Positions 24,945 to 32,925 are shown, counted from the stretch's first letter. The stretch: 64,000 bases of DNA from JAAXHB01 sp965214945 (GCA_965214945.1 OZ244029.1:2356001-2420000), one strand, 5' to 3'. A program made the numbers and translations. Notes: a model not told the origin generated them from the letters alone.

Positions 24945-26155
24945 GTTCCCACACCGATCTGCTGCTGATCGAACTTGGGGCGATCGTTCTGGGCCTGGCG
25001 GTTCTCGCCCGCCTGGCTCGGCGGGTCGGCATGCCCGCGCTGCCGCTGTATCTGCTCATCGGACTGGCGTTCGGCGAGGGAGGCTTGGTCGAGCTTCCCG
25101 CATCGGCAGAGTTCATCGAGAGCGGCGCCGAGATCGGGCTCATCCTGATGCTGTTGATGCTCGGAGTCGAGTTCTCGGTTCGTGAGCTGTTGTCCAACGT
25201 GCGCAGCTCGGCGCTTGCCGGGTCCGCCGACTTCGCCCTGAACTTCGTTCCCGGTCTCGTGGCCGGTCTGCTGCTCGGCTTCGATCCGATAGTTGCCGTG
25301 CTGCTGGGCGGCGTGACCTATATCTCGTCGTCGGGCATCGTCGCCAAGCTGGTGGCCGACCTCAACCGCATCGGCAACCACGAGACCTCGGTCGTGCTGA
25401 GCCTGTTGGTCATCGAGGATCTGGCCATGGTCTTCTACCTGCCGATCGTTTCCGGGGTGCTCTTCGGCAGCTCGGTCGCCTCCACGATCCTGGCCGTCAG
25501 CATCTCTTTGGCGGCCGTTCTGTTCGTGCTCGGGATCGCCTGGGTGTTCGGCGACCGGCTCAGCGCTTTCGCCTTGAGCCAATCCAGCGAAGCCCTGTTG
25601 CTGACCCTGCTGGGGATCACGCTGCTAGTGGCCGGTCTGGCCGAGCGCATCAACCTCTCCAGCGCCGTCGGGGCCTTTGTGGTCGGGGTTGCCCTTTCTG
25701 GCGAGATCGTCTCGCACACCCGCGGGCTTCTGCTGCCTCTGCGCAACCTGTTCGCCGCGGTCTTCTTTGTGTTCTTCGGTCTGCAGGTAGACCCCGGTCT
25801 CATCGCCGAGGTGGCGCTCGCTGCTGGGCTGTTGGCCGCTGTCACCGCCGCCACCAAGATGGCCACAGGCTGGATCGCAGCCAAACGAGCCGGCATCGCC
25901 ACTCCGGGGCGTGTGCGTGCCGGAGCCGCCTTGATCGCTCGCGGCGAGTTCTCGATCGTCATAGCCGAACTCGGCGTCGCCGACGAACCCGACCTCGGCG
26001 CCTTGGCCGCTGCCTACGTGATTGCCCTCACCGTCACAGGAGCTGTCCTCTACCAGTTCTCCGACAACATCACCCTGCGCAGGCCGAGACCGACGCTGCG
26101 CAGACCGAGACCCCTTCGCAGGCCACTACCCCTTCGCAGACCGGAACCAGCCTGA
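24941..26155 (+). CDS. CPA2-type K+/H+ antiporter membrane subunit (KhtU-like)
   Basis: A 404-residue cation:proton antiporter-2 family protein with about 12 membrane segments. Visible hallmarks are the N-terminal GLAFGEGGLVEL, the discontinuous helix YISSSGIVAKLVADL, VLSLLVIEDLAMVFYLP and the C-terminal LIARGEFSIVIAELG. It lacks a TrkA-N domain, consistent with regulation by the separate TrkA-C subunit encoded just upstream. I chose GTG 24941 (coupled to the previous stop) over GTG 24911. The tail has an unusual LRRPRP-type repeat rich in Arg and Pro. Confidence 0.9.
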   Translation: MSSHTDLLLIELGAIVLGLAVLARLARRVGMPALPLYLLIGLAFGEGGLVELPASAEFIESGAEIGLILMLLMLGVEFSVRELLSNVRSSALAGSADFALNFVPGLVAGLLLGFDPIVAVLLGGVTYISSSGIVAKLVADLNRIGNHETSVVLSLLVIEDLAMVFYLPIVSGVLFGSSVASTILAVSISLAAVLFVLGIAWVFGDRLSAFALSQSSEALLLTLLGITLLVAGLAERINLSSAVGAFVVGVALSGEIVSHTRGLLLPLRNLFAAVFFVFFGLQVDPGLIAEVALAAGLLAAVTAATKMATGWIAAKRAGIATPGRVRAGAALIARGEFSIVIAELGVADEPDLGALAAAYVIALTVTGAVLYQFSDNITLRRPRPTLRRPRPLRRPLPLRRPEPA

Positions 26156-26196
26156 CGGCCGGCTTCAAGGGCCTGCGCGTCAGTAGCGGTTGCGTG

Positions 26197-26720
26197 TCAG
26201 TAGTTTTCGCTGATGTAGTCATACGCCCGGTCGTAGAGTTCGCCGGTGGGCGGCAGCGAGAACCGAGGCAGTGTGAATCTCAGCTGCTTGCGCACCTCCT
26301 TATCCTGCGGGTCCAAGGTCTGCCAGCCGGTGCCCCGAACCGGGGCACGAGCGTGTCAACTGTTTCCAAGACCTTCTCCACGATGGCCGGCCGCATGTCG
26401 GGGGCGTACTCTTTGAAGGTCAGGGTGAGCGCCCCAGTGCGGGGTCCAGCATCTTGATCTCGTCCAGACGACCCTCTTCGTCAGCTCGTTTCGGCCCGCA
26501 CGAGTTCTCGGGCGACCTCCATCAGGTGTTCAAGGAACTCCAAGGAGGCCTCCGCGGTGGCGAGTTGGCGGCCCGGAGTTCTTCCAGGCGTTCGGAGAGG
26601 CTGCGCCAGACCCGGTGCGGGTCGCTGCCGGAGATCCTGCGGAGGCTGGCGACAGTCTCGCGAAGGCCGAAAAAGCCTACGACGCCGCCGTCGGATCGCT
26701 CGAAAAAGAGTCGCTGTCAG
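26197..26720 (-). pseudogene. hsdR: Decayed 3' end of a type I restriction subunit (hsdR)
   Basis: No single frame is intact, but pieces in successive frames join into one HsdR-like C-terminus: SLSERLEELRAA, then ASLEFLEHLMEVARELVRAE, then DEEGRLDEIKMLDP, then TLTFKEYAPDMRPAIVEKVL, then TGWQTLDPQDKEVRKQLRF and the terminal GELYDRAYDYISENY with its stop. At least three frameshifts separate these. The motor and nuclease domains are absent, and no hsdM or hsdS is present nearby. This is a fossil of a type I restriction system; the assignment relies on my recognition of the family's C-terminal pattern. Confidence 0.6.
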
Positions 26721-26898
26721 ACAACCGAAGCCGTCCAACAAGCTAAGAAGGAGCCGCTGTTGTGCGTCAAAAGCCGGCAGGTGCATACGGGGAACTGCCC
26801 CCAAGGTTGCAGGACGACACACCACCACGTCGTGAGCTAACCCAAGTTGCACCCCACAAACCGGCCAGGAGTATGCGGACTGGGGTTGCCGCCCGGGA

Positions 26899-27193
26899 TG
26901 ACAACCTCGATAGCGCTCGAAGGGTGGTATACGATCCACCGGTGGCAGCCGGCCACACCATCAGTGCAGATCGCTGGGCTTCCGTACTGGACACCGGACA
27001 CGCTTGTGGCGTTCATGGCCGCCCGCCCGGATGTGACAGCGTGGGCTGACATAGCCGACTACCACCGCGACCTGTGCGCCAAAGTCGAACCGCAGGGACT
27101 TCTGGCGGAGCTTGAACACTTGCCGAGGCGAGTGTGGATGGCTGCTGCGTTGATATTGGAATCTGGTACCCGAAAGAAGACTGGCTGCTGTGA
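26899..27193 (+). pseudogene. Remnant of a second AbiEi-like antitoxin gene
   Basis: A frame with sensible composition (SVQIAGLPYWTPDTLVAFMA, ADIADYHRDLCAKV, LEHLPRRVWMAAALI) that, after a frame change, ends GIWYPKEDWLL and a stop overlapping the GTG of the AbiEii remnant. The gene order and overlap match an AbiE operon. The N-terminal DNA-binding part is missing. The stretch from 26721 to 26898 shows nothing recognisable. Confidence 0.45.
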
Positions 27194-27560
27194 ACACCAG
27201 CACCCGAGCCCGTTTGATGGACTTTATTATCGATCACATTTTGAACGAGTTGTGCTCTATAGGCATCGCCGACGACTGCGGGCTGGTCTTCAAAGGCGGC
27301 ACAGCGCTCCGCAAGACTGTGCTAGGGCTCACTTCCAGGCTGTCCGAGGATCTCGATTTTTGATATAACCGGCAGCACACCAGACGATTTTGGATGTTAT
27401 CGACGAGTTGGAAGCTGGACCGTTTAGGGTGCGAACCAGTTCGCGTTCCGGTTCGCGCAAGATCACTGTTGAAGGAAGGGGGTTTCCGGGTGGCAGCGCG
27501 ACTCTCAAGATTGACCTCACCCGGGAGGCGCCTTGGCGGCCGCCGCTGCGGAAGCGTACG
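27190..27560 (+). pseudogene. Frameshifted, truncated AbiEii nucleotidyltransferase
   Basis: Begins at GTG 27190 and encodes MDFIIDHILNELCSIGIAD, then LVFKGGTALRKTVLG and RLSEDLDF, the two signature blocks of the AbiEii family. A stop follows at once (about 27361); homologous sequence resumes in another frame as LDVIDELEAGPFRVRT and SATLKIDLTREAPWRPP, then ends. Only about 120 of the usual ~300 residues remain. It is a dead second AbiE system 7 kb from the intact one; the two are diverged (LSEDLDF against FSEDIDI) so not a recent duplicate. Confidence 0.72.
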
Positions 27561-27829
27561 GGGGCAGCCGCAGCTCTTCCTGCCTGTTCGCTTATGTTAG
27601 CGGCTACGTTCGGCAGAGTGTGACAGGCCGACGTGTAGGATGCGGGCGCGGTTTGGCCCAACTTTCGGGCCCGGCAAACACCTGAGCCTTCGGAGAGGCT
27701 GCCCGTAGCACCAACCCAAAACTTTGAAACCAAAGGGTGCAACCCTGCCACATTCACCGTGGCAAGTTTCACAGGCCGTCTGGCAGGCATCCACACAGCA
27801 CAGGCTGCTTGCCGTGGCGCTGTACCACA

Positions 27830-28018
27830 TCATGATCGCTGCCTCGTGTGGCCGTACAACTCGCAGGCAGCGTCCAAAGCTTCTTGATCTGTGTCGGCTG
27901 CGGTGTTGGGATCGACCAAAACGGTTAAGGCGTTCTCGACGATCAACTTTGCGGCTTCCCGCTCGGCCGCGGCAAGCGTCTCGACCACAGCAAGCACGTG
28001 CTGATCGCCATACAGCAA
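27830..28018 (-). CDS. Hypothetical 62-residue protein
   Basis: A frame whose product is helical and acidic (VVETLAAAEREAAKLIVENA and TDQEALDAACELYGH) with ordinary amino-acid composition. It has no recognised family. Its start region overlaps the duplicated segment 28004-28118 on the other strand, so it may be a truncated remnant created by that duplication. Confidence 0.3.
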   Translation of the reverse strand: MLYGDQHVLAVVETLAAAEREAAKLIVENALTVLVDPNTAADTDQEALDAACELYGHTRQRS

Positions 28019-28118
28019 GCCGACAACGGCGCCTGGCGGCGCGAGGCCGACAACCGTCTAACCAGAATCGAAAACAGACAAACAGAAGCCGCCCAACCGC
28101 TCCCAGTCGGTATGGCCG
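28004..28118 (+). repeat. 115-bp direct duplication (copy 1 of 2)
   Basis: Identical to 28708-28822 except for one base (offset 704). It encodes the last ~38 residues of the coiled-coil repeat protein in frame and ends at a TGA at 28139-28141, so it is the orphan tail of a second copy of that gene. Confidence 0.9.
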
Positions 28119-28199
28119 AGACGGAGCACGCAGGCGTCTGACACGCTTCCGTCGCATGCTAGGCAGCTTACGGTGCCTGGCATGCGTTCTGGGTTCAAG

Positions 28200-28225
28200 A
28201 CGCGGCCAGCCGCGGCTGGCCGCGT
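28200..28225. terminator. 26-bp perfect palindrome
   Basis: Positions 28200-28225 are a perfect palindrome built from CGCGGCCAGC and its complement. It follows the orphan tail copy and precedes the promoter of the repeat protein; it may act as a bidirectional terminator or protein-binding site. Confidence 0.5.
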
Positions 28226-28229
28226 TCGG

Positions 28230-28260
28230 CTGACCGCCGGAGGCGGGTGTGTGGTATAGT
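28230..28260 (+). promoter_or_regulatory. Putative promoter of the repeat-protein gene
   Basis: CTGACC (28230-28235) and TATAGT (28255-28260) with a 19-base spacer and a TGG before the -10, ending 39 bases before the ATG. An SD-like GAAGGGG precedes the start. Confidence 0.45.
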
Positions 28261-28299
28261 GCACTTGTAGCACCAGCAGCCGAGGCGAAGGGGTGAGCG

Positions 28300-28830
28300 A
28301 TGGACAGTGAGGTACTGCTGACAGCTTTCGCGGTGATCGTTCCGGCGGGGGCTGTGTTTCTGGCGGCGATGACTTTTGCTATCAGATGGATCGTCAAGTC
28401 CATACTCGACGCAGGGTTAGCGGGCGTGAACGCCAAGTTGGCGGGCGTAAACGCCAAAATCGACACAGTGTCAACAGAACTAAACGCCAAAATCGACACA
28501 GGACTGACCGAACTAAACGCCAAAATCGACACAGGACTGACCGAACTAAACGCCAAAATCGACACAGTGTCAACAGAACTAAACGCCAAAATCGACACAG
28601 TGTCAACAGAACTAAACGCCAAAATCGACACAGTGTCAACAGAACTAAACGCCAGGCTCGACGGGCTGGAGGACCGGGTAGACCGCCTGTCCAACACTGT
28701 GGAGACCATCGCCATACAGCAAGCCGACAACGGCGCCTGGCGGCGCGAGGCCGACAACCGTCTAACCAGAATCGAAAACAGACAAACAGAAGCCGCCCAA
28801 CCGCTCCCAGTCGGTGTGGCCGCTGACTGA
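28300..28830 (+). CDS. Membrane-anchored protein with hendecad coiled-coil repeats
   Basis: A 176-residue protein. The N-terminus holds one strong membrane helix (LLTAFAVIVPAGAVFLAAMT), followed by six 11-residue repeats of the type NAKIDTVSTEL or NAKIDTGLTEL, a short heptad region (LDGLEDRVDRLSNTVETIA) and a charged tail (DNRLTRIENRQTEAA). Spacing of 11 predicts a right-handed or straight coiled coil, likely trimeric or tetrameric, projecting from the membrane. I do not recognise a family. The architecture resembles small phage or prophage membrane proteins such as XhlA and coiled-coil stalks, but that is only analogy. Its neighbours are all decayed genes, and its A-rich codon use differs from the rest of the window. 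Confidence 0.7.
   Translation: MDSEVLLTAFAVIVPAGAVFLAAMTFAIRWIVKSILDAGLAGVNAKLAGVNAKIDTVSTELNAKIDTGLTELNAKIDTGLTELNAKIDTVSTELNAKIDTVSTELNAKIDTVSTELNARLDGLEDRVDRLSNTVETIAIQQADNGAWRREADNRLTRIENRQTEAAQPLPVGVAAD
28450..28647 (+). repeat. Six 33-bp tandem repeats
   Basis: Six in-frame 33-base units from AACGCC to CTA. Four encode ...DTVSTEL (type A) and two ...DTGLTEL (type B), in the order A-B-B-A-A-A. Units of one type are almost identical at the DNA level, so the array is young or kept homogeneous. Confidence 0.92.
28708..28822 (+). repeat. 115-bp direct duplication (copy 2 of 2)
   Basis: The in-gene copy of the segment at 28004-28118, encoding the C-terminal tail of the coiled-coil protein. 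Confidence 0.9.
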
Positions 28831-29034
28831 CGCAGCTCGCCTGTTTGGCAGGAAGCTCACCGCAATATCCGGCTCGCTGAGTCTGCTCATCGCAGCGGAA
28901 GAGTTCAACCGGCGTCTAATACCCGAGGCCCCAGCCCGCGACGTTCAGCCCACGCTGACAACCAACGTTCCGGTGGCTTTGTCATGCCATCCTTGACGGT
29001 TGCTGCCCCACAACAGGGAGGCGTACACCAACAG

Positions 29035-29378
29035 TCAGACCAGGCCGCCGACGAACAGCACAAATAACACAAAAACCAGTATAACCCAACGAGCGATCGA
29101 CTTGCCTGTACCTGGAACGCTGCCAGACTCTGCACGAACGACCTTGACATCGAAAAGCATCTTCCCCAACGTCTGACCTTTGAAAGCCATAAGCGCCACC
29201 TCATAAAGCAGGTTGCTCCTAACAGCACCGCAGCTGCTAACAAACTGAAATCTCTGATGTCGTCAAACGCGGCGCCGGCCACAGGCAGGGGTGCGTCGGG
29301 TATCAGCAGATTAACAACTCTCGCCTCAAGACGTGCTAAGGGGTTTGCCAGTTTGACCTGCTGACCTGAGCCCAACAC
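29035..29378 (-). pseudogene. Frameshifted RDD-family membrane protein
   Basis: The front half, from about 29378, reads KLANPLARLEARVVNLLIPDA in one frame; the back half reads LLYEVALMAFKGQTLGKMLF, then VKVVRAESGSVPGTGKSIAR and a hydrophobic end with its stop at 29035 in another frame. Together they give the RDD pattern (Arg near the start, the GQTLGK loop, membrane helices). One frame change near 29220 breaks the gene. Function of RDD proteins is mostly unknown; this copy is presumably dead unless the shift is a sequencing error. Confidence 0.7.
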
Positions 29379-29449
29379 AACCTAACCCGAGTCTGATGCT
29401 GCCGGCCCGTTGGGAGACTGGCATCTGTGGCCGCCGCCGGTGGCACTAG

Positions 29450-29617
29450 CTGTGCTCGGCAGTTAGGTTGGTGGCACTTGGTGATGGGTGGGTGTCCTCC
29501 GAGGGCATGGTGCCATCGGTGGTGATTGTAGTCGTGCAGCCCTGGTTGGAGGGTTTGGCTGCGTTGGTGGTAGGTACGGATCCGCTTCACGAAGGTGCAG
29601 CGAGCCTCATAAGACAA
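29450..29617 (-). mobile_element. 3' remnant of an IS481/IS3-type transposase
   Basis: The segment reads QRSQTLQPGLHDYNHHRWHH then ALGGHPPITKCHQPN, the conserved C-terminal end of DDE transposases of IS481 type, where YNHHRPHxALGGxPP is typical. The catalytic DDE region and terminal inverted repeats were not found, so only the tail is left. It adjoins several broken genes and may have contributed to their decay. Confidence 0.65.
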
Positions 29618-29840
29618 ACGGACATTACGGTGTCACATGAAGACCTCCCGGTCCTGGATTGCTTACATAGCAACTTCACAATCCCAGAAGATCTTCACTC
29701 GATCAACAACCTGTCACCAACGCCTCTGCCGAGTACAACTAGGCCGCTCCCACTCCACCGTTATATTTGGCGTATCCCACCGCACCACCCGACCGCCCCA
29801 CACCGACGCCACCACGCCAGACCAGGTACGGATCGGGTTG
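29618..29840. other. Unassigned stretch
   Basis: No gene, repeat or RNA is recognisable. It is probably further degraded transposase or accessory DNA. Confidence 0.4.
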
Positions 29841-30209
29841 CTACGTCGCAATCACGATCGGCGCTTCCACCGCGAGCGCTACTGGTGTCCAGAGGTCTAC
29901 CTCAAGCTCCGGTGCCTCGATGGAAACGATCAGGGCGTACCGCCTCTCTCCGTCGCTTCGGTCTCGAGACTTGCGCTCCTCCACCCGACGAAGTACGAAA
30001 GCGCGCGCAGCGTCGCCAATCGCAGCTTGCTGATGCGCTCCACCAGGTTTCGGTTCTTCGGGTTGCCCGCCTTCGTGTTCTCTGTGGCGCACTGCTCGAA
30101 CTGTGCGTGGAAGTGGTGCTGTTGAGTCGCGCCCTGACACCGACGGCGTGTATCTCTCAACGCTCGCTGGCCGCGCGATGGTGATGTGAAACCGGTTCCG
30201 TTCTGCCAT
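29841..30209 (-). pseudogene. 122-codon remnant of the AAA ATPase's downstream partner
   Basis: An open frame nine bases after the AAA+ ATPase gene, same strand. Its start (FHITIARPASVERYTPSVSG) resembles the N-terminus of the subtilisin-like proteases that commonly follow this AAA class, and its end (RRYALIVSIEAPELEVDLW) resembles a C-terminal segment; the hundreds of residues of catalytic domain between them are absent. I therefore read it as an internal deletion that kept frame. The family match is from memory and weak; it may instead be a short unrelated protein. Confidence 0.4.
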
Positions 30210-30218
30210 ATCAACGGG

Positions 30219-31199
30219 CTATCCGACCGAGGGAGCGGCGGCTCTCGTCCTCGCCTTCAGCGCCCCAACGAGCAGCTCGGTCGTCACCTGAGTCCGGTCA
30301 ATCAGTATGGCATCTTTGGCAGCGTGCTCAGCGGCTGCGGTGACTTCAGAGTGGCTGAGTCCCTTGGCCGCGGCCGACACTCGCTTCCAGTCGACATCTT
30401 CAAGGTCGAGGATCGCAAGCCGATTGCGGATCACTTGGTTGGCGATAGCGCCGGTCGGCATTGGGTAGTCCAAGGTCGCATCGAAGCGACGGTAGAGCGC
30501 TCTATCGAGGTGCTCGGGAAGATTGGACGTAGCGACTATCACACTGTCAGAGAGGTCTTGCTCAAGGAACTGCAGGAATGAGTTCAGTACCCGCCGAATC
30601 TCCCCAACATCATTTCCTTGCGTTCGGGCACCGGCAAGCGCGTCAACCTCGTCGAACAGGTACACACCGGAGGTCTCCGCGACGGCGTCGAAAATGATTC
30701 GGAGTTTTGCTGCCGTTTCGCCCATGAACTTGGTGATGAGGCCATCTAGCCGCACGGTGAACAACGCCAACCGCAGCTCGCCGGCGAGAATTCGCGCCGT
30801 GAGGGTCTTGCCTGTGCCTGGAGGCCCTACAAGCAGCAGCCGCTTGAGTGGAGCGAAGCCCATAGCTCGAAGTCGGTCACGTTGGCGTTGTTCGGTCAGG
30901 ACACGCCGAAGCGAGGCGAGGACGCCCTCGTCGAGGGCAAGACCCCCAAGACGCTCCTCTGGGTACTCAATCGTGAGCAGCGAGGCGAGGTTCCCGCGAG
31001 GTAATCCGACTGGTGTCGGAGACACGCTCGGTGCCCGGCGTTTGGCCGCGTTGATCAGCTCCCGCAAGTCTCGGGCGTAGCCCGCGTGACCGCTGCGAGC
31101 TTCCCGAGCCGCCATCTGCAGGGCCACCGAGTAGAACTGGTCATCATCTCCGGCGGCGTGGCTTCGGATCAGCGCCTTGACCTGTTCAGCAGTCGCCAA
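30219..31199 (-). CDS. AAA+ ATPase (FtsH/CDC48-like single AAA module)
   Basis: A 326-residue protein with a ~90-residue N-terminal helical region and one classical AAA domain: Walker A VGPPGTGKT (about 122-130), Walker B VYLFDEVDAL (about 175), sensor 1 VIVATSN and arginine fingers in RALYRRFD. It has no protease or membrane domain. In many genomes such ATPases are paired with a subtilase-like gene in putative defence or quality-control cassettes; here the following gene is a remnant. The start is TTG 31199 with GGAG close upstream. The RBS region is part of a 26-bp tandem duplication. Confidence 0.85.
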   Translation of the reverse strand: MATAEQVKALIRSHAAGDDDQFYSVALQMAAREARSGHAGYARDLRELINAAKRRAPSVSPTPVGLPRGNLASLLTIEYPEERLGGLALDEGVLASLRRVLTEQRQRDRLRAMGFAPLKRLLLVGPPGTGKTLTARILAGELRLALFTVRLDGLITKFMGETAAKLRIIFDAVAETSGVYLFDEVDALAGARTQGNDVGEIRRVLNSFLQFLEQDLSDSVIVATSNLPEHLDRALYRRFDATLDYPMPTGAIANQVIRNRLAILDLEDVDWKRVSAAAKGLSHSEVTAAAEHAAKDAILIDRTQVTTELLVGALKARTRAAAPSVG

Positions 31200-31244
31200 A
31201 TTCTCCTACCTCAGATTTTCGCCAAATCCCCCTACATCAGATCT
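31193..31244. repeat. 26-bp tandem duplication over the AAA gene's ribosome-binding site
   Basis: Positions 31193-31218 and 31219-31244 are adjacent imperfect copies (22 of 26 bases identical), each with TCGCCAAAT and TCAGAT. The copy next to the gene includes the TTG start and SD; the other has a mutated SD. Confidence 0.8.
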
Positions 31245-31401
31245 TTGTCGCTGGGACTTGTGCGCTGGTATCCCTGGGAACTGTAATCAAGCGGGAAGCG
31301 GCGGCTGCAGGCTTCCCTGTTCGAGGCGGCGTGCAGGCAGTCCTCGACTTCAGTGGTGCTCGCTGGCAGTTCTCGCGGGGCCTGTTGGCCCTCGGAGGAT
31401 A

Positions 31402-31432
31402 CCAGAGCCCTAAGCCGCGACTTGGGCTCTGG
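31402..31432. terminator. Hairpin with 9-bp perfect stem
   Basis: CCAGAGCCC (31402-31410) and GGGCTCTGG (31424-31432), with a further copy of CCCAGAGCCC at 31438-31447 offering an alternative stem. It lies between the AAA gene and the sugar locus. No T-run is evident. Confidence 0.45.
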
Positions 31433-31574
31433 CTGTGACCCAGAGCCCGACGACATGGGGCAAAGAAAGAGACGGCGAAGAAAGGACTGTCGGCTGTGGG
31501 CGCCGCGACCGTTACCGACGACCGGACCCGACTCACTGGAGAGCTTGTGACTCGAGTCCGATCGTCAGCAGGCC

Positions 31575-31679
31575 GACGAAGCCCTTGGCTTTAGCCAGAG
31601 GAGTGCGGCCAGCCCGGTCGGTGGTGTTCCGAACTGGTCAGCCCCGGGACGAAGCCCTTGGTCTTAGCCAGAGGAGTGC
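31575..31679. repeat. 32-bp direct repeat downstream of the sugar-binding protein gene
   Basis: Two copies (31575-31606 and 31648-31679) beginning GACGAAGCCCTTGG and ending AGAGGAGTGC, 30 of 32 bases identical, spaced 73 bases start to start. The whole stretch 31200-31707 is otherwise gene-free. Confidence 0.8.
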
Positions 31680-31707
31680 CGGCTGCTCGGCCGCGGGTCC
31701 GGGCGGG

Positions 31708-32811
31708 TCAGCGCGTCGGGAGTTCCTCGGGCAGCATCACGATGGGAGCGAACACTTCGGCCGGAACCGGTTCGCCGGCCGCGATGTCTTGCGCCAGCGG
31801 GATCCAGTATTCGCCCCATTGCGCTGCCCCAAGGTCGACGGACCCGACCAGGGCGGTGTCGCCCTCGGTGATCGCGTCCAACACCGCGGAGCCGCCGTTA
31901 ACGCCGGTCACCGCAGCCGTGGAGTGGCGGTTCGCCACCTTCAGCGCTTCCGCGTTGGCCAGCGCCCACAGGTCGGCAACCGTGCAGCTGAGGATGTTCT
32001 CGGCATCGGGGTTGGCGGTCAGCATGTCCGTGAACGCGTTCTGGAGTTCCAGAGAGGTGGTGCTGGTGGTGTCGTGCTCCACCGACTCGATGCCCGGGAA
32101 GGCTTCACGCACGACGTCTGCGCACACAGACGCTCGAAGGGCGACCTCGGGTCCTGCAGGCGAGAAGAATGTGATGAACAGCATCGTGTTGTCCGCGGTC
32201 CACCCCTGGGCGTTGGCGATCTCGACCAGCCGCTCGCCCTGAAGCTCGCCCATGCCGGAGTTGCTCGGGCCGAACAGCACAGTGCCTGGAGACTGAGTCA
32301 CGACCTGCACCACCGGGATGCACGCATCGAAGAAAATCTCGTTCACGCTCTCCAGCACGTCGTCGAGCTGGTTGTTGCTGACTATGACGCTCGGCTCGCG
32401 AACGACAATCGACTGGGCAGCAGAGATCGGCTCGGTCGTGCTCGGGAACTGGAAGTCGGCGACAGCAAGCTCGACATCGGCCCTCTCAGCGGCCGAGTCC
32501 ATGCTTGCGTTCATGGAGATGTTGACCTCATTGACAGTGTCCTGGGCTCCGAATCCCACGACGAGCTCGCCGTTTGAGGAAACCGCTACGGGATCCCAGA
32601 TCTCGGCATGGTCGTCTGCGGTTTCGTAGGCACAGGTCTCTGCGTTCCAGGTCACCCACTCGTCGCTGTTGCCGTTGGACGGAACAGTCCACAAGACGGC
32701 GGACTCGCTTGCTGCCTCTCCGCTGTCGTCGTCATCGGATCCACAGGCGGCGGCCAACAGGGCCAGGGCCAGAAGCGACAGACAGAGCCGCACTCCTCGT
32801 CTCTTGGACAT
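31708..32811 (-). CDS. Sugar-binding lipoprotein of a ribose-type ABC transporter
   Basis: A 367-residue periplasmic-binding-protein-like lipoprotein (peripla_BP_4 type). The signal peptide ends in the lipobox LAAAC-G (Cys about 25), followed by an acidic linker. I chose ATG 32811, preceded by AAGGGAAG, over an ATG nine codons upstream. The mature protein has the alternating segments of a two-lobe sugar-binding fold, including NNQLDDVLESVNEIFFDACIP and LSCTVADLWALANAEALKVA. It is transcribed away from iclR; its ATPase and permease lie at 39.9-41.8 kb. The likely ligand is a sugar or sugar acid. A promoter and an IclR-type site lie just upstream. Confidence 0.85.
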   Translation of the reverse strand: MSKRRGVRLCLSLLALALLAAACGSDDDDSGEAASESAVLWTVPSNGNSDEWVTWNAETCAYETADDHAEIWDPVAVSSNGELVVGFGAQDTVNEVNISMNASMDSAAERADVELAVADFQFPSTTEPISAAQSIVVREPSVIVSNNQLDDVLESVNEIFFDACIPVVQVVTQSPGTVLFGPSNSGMGELQGERLVEIANAQGWTADNTMLFITFFSPAGPEVALRASVCADVVREAFPGIESVEHDTTSTTSLELQNAFTDMLTANPDAENILSCTVADLWALANAEALKVANRHSTAAVTGVNGGSAVLDAITEGDTALVGSVDLGAAQWGEYWIPLAQDIAAGEPVPAEVFAPIVMLPEELPTR

Positions 32812-32825
32812 CGGATCTTCCCTTC

Positions 32826-32844
32826 TGTTCGGCATCACCGAACG
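32826..32844. promoter_or_regulatory. IclR-type operator half-palindrome at the binding-protein gene
   Basis: TGTTCGGCATCACCGAACG matches the perfect iclR palindrome at 32926 in 9 of 9 left and 6 of 9 right positions. It lies in the expected 5' leader, where bound protein would block transcription. Confidence 0.6.
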
Positions 32845-32864
32845 GTAGCTTCTAATACAAAACC

Positions 32865-32892
32865 AGCATACTTCCTGAGCGGGTCATGTCAA
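32865..32892 (-). promoter_or_regulatory. Sigma-70-like promoter of the binding-protein gene
   Basis: On the minus strand TTGACA (32892-32887), a 16-base spacer and TATGCT (32870-32865), about 54 bases before the ATG at 32811. Confidence 0.65.
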
Positions 32893-32925
32893 GGCTGAGA
32901 TAGGCGCCAGTCAACCCCGGTAGGC

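Noticed and set aside
26522..26746. Plus-strand coding tail resembling the coiled coil of the 2426 gene
   Set aside because: The opposite strand gives a better explanation as consecutive HsdR blocks; the plus-strand frame has no start.
28450..28647. CRISPR-like array
   Set aside because: The 33-bp units are directly adjacent, without spacers, and encode in-frame peptide repeats.
27597..28757. 386-codon minus-strand frame with ILAFSSVDTVS-type repeats
   Set aside because: It is the reverse reading of the 33-bp repeat array and crosses unrelated debris; the plus-strand frame has the promoter, SD and membrane helix.
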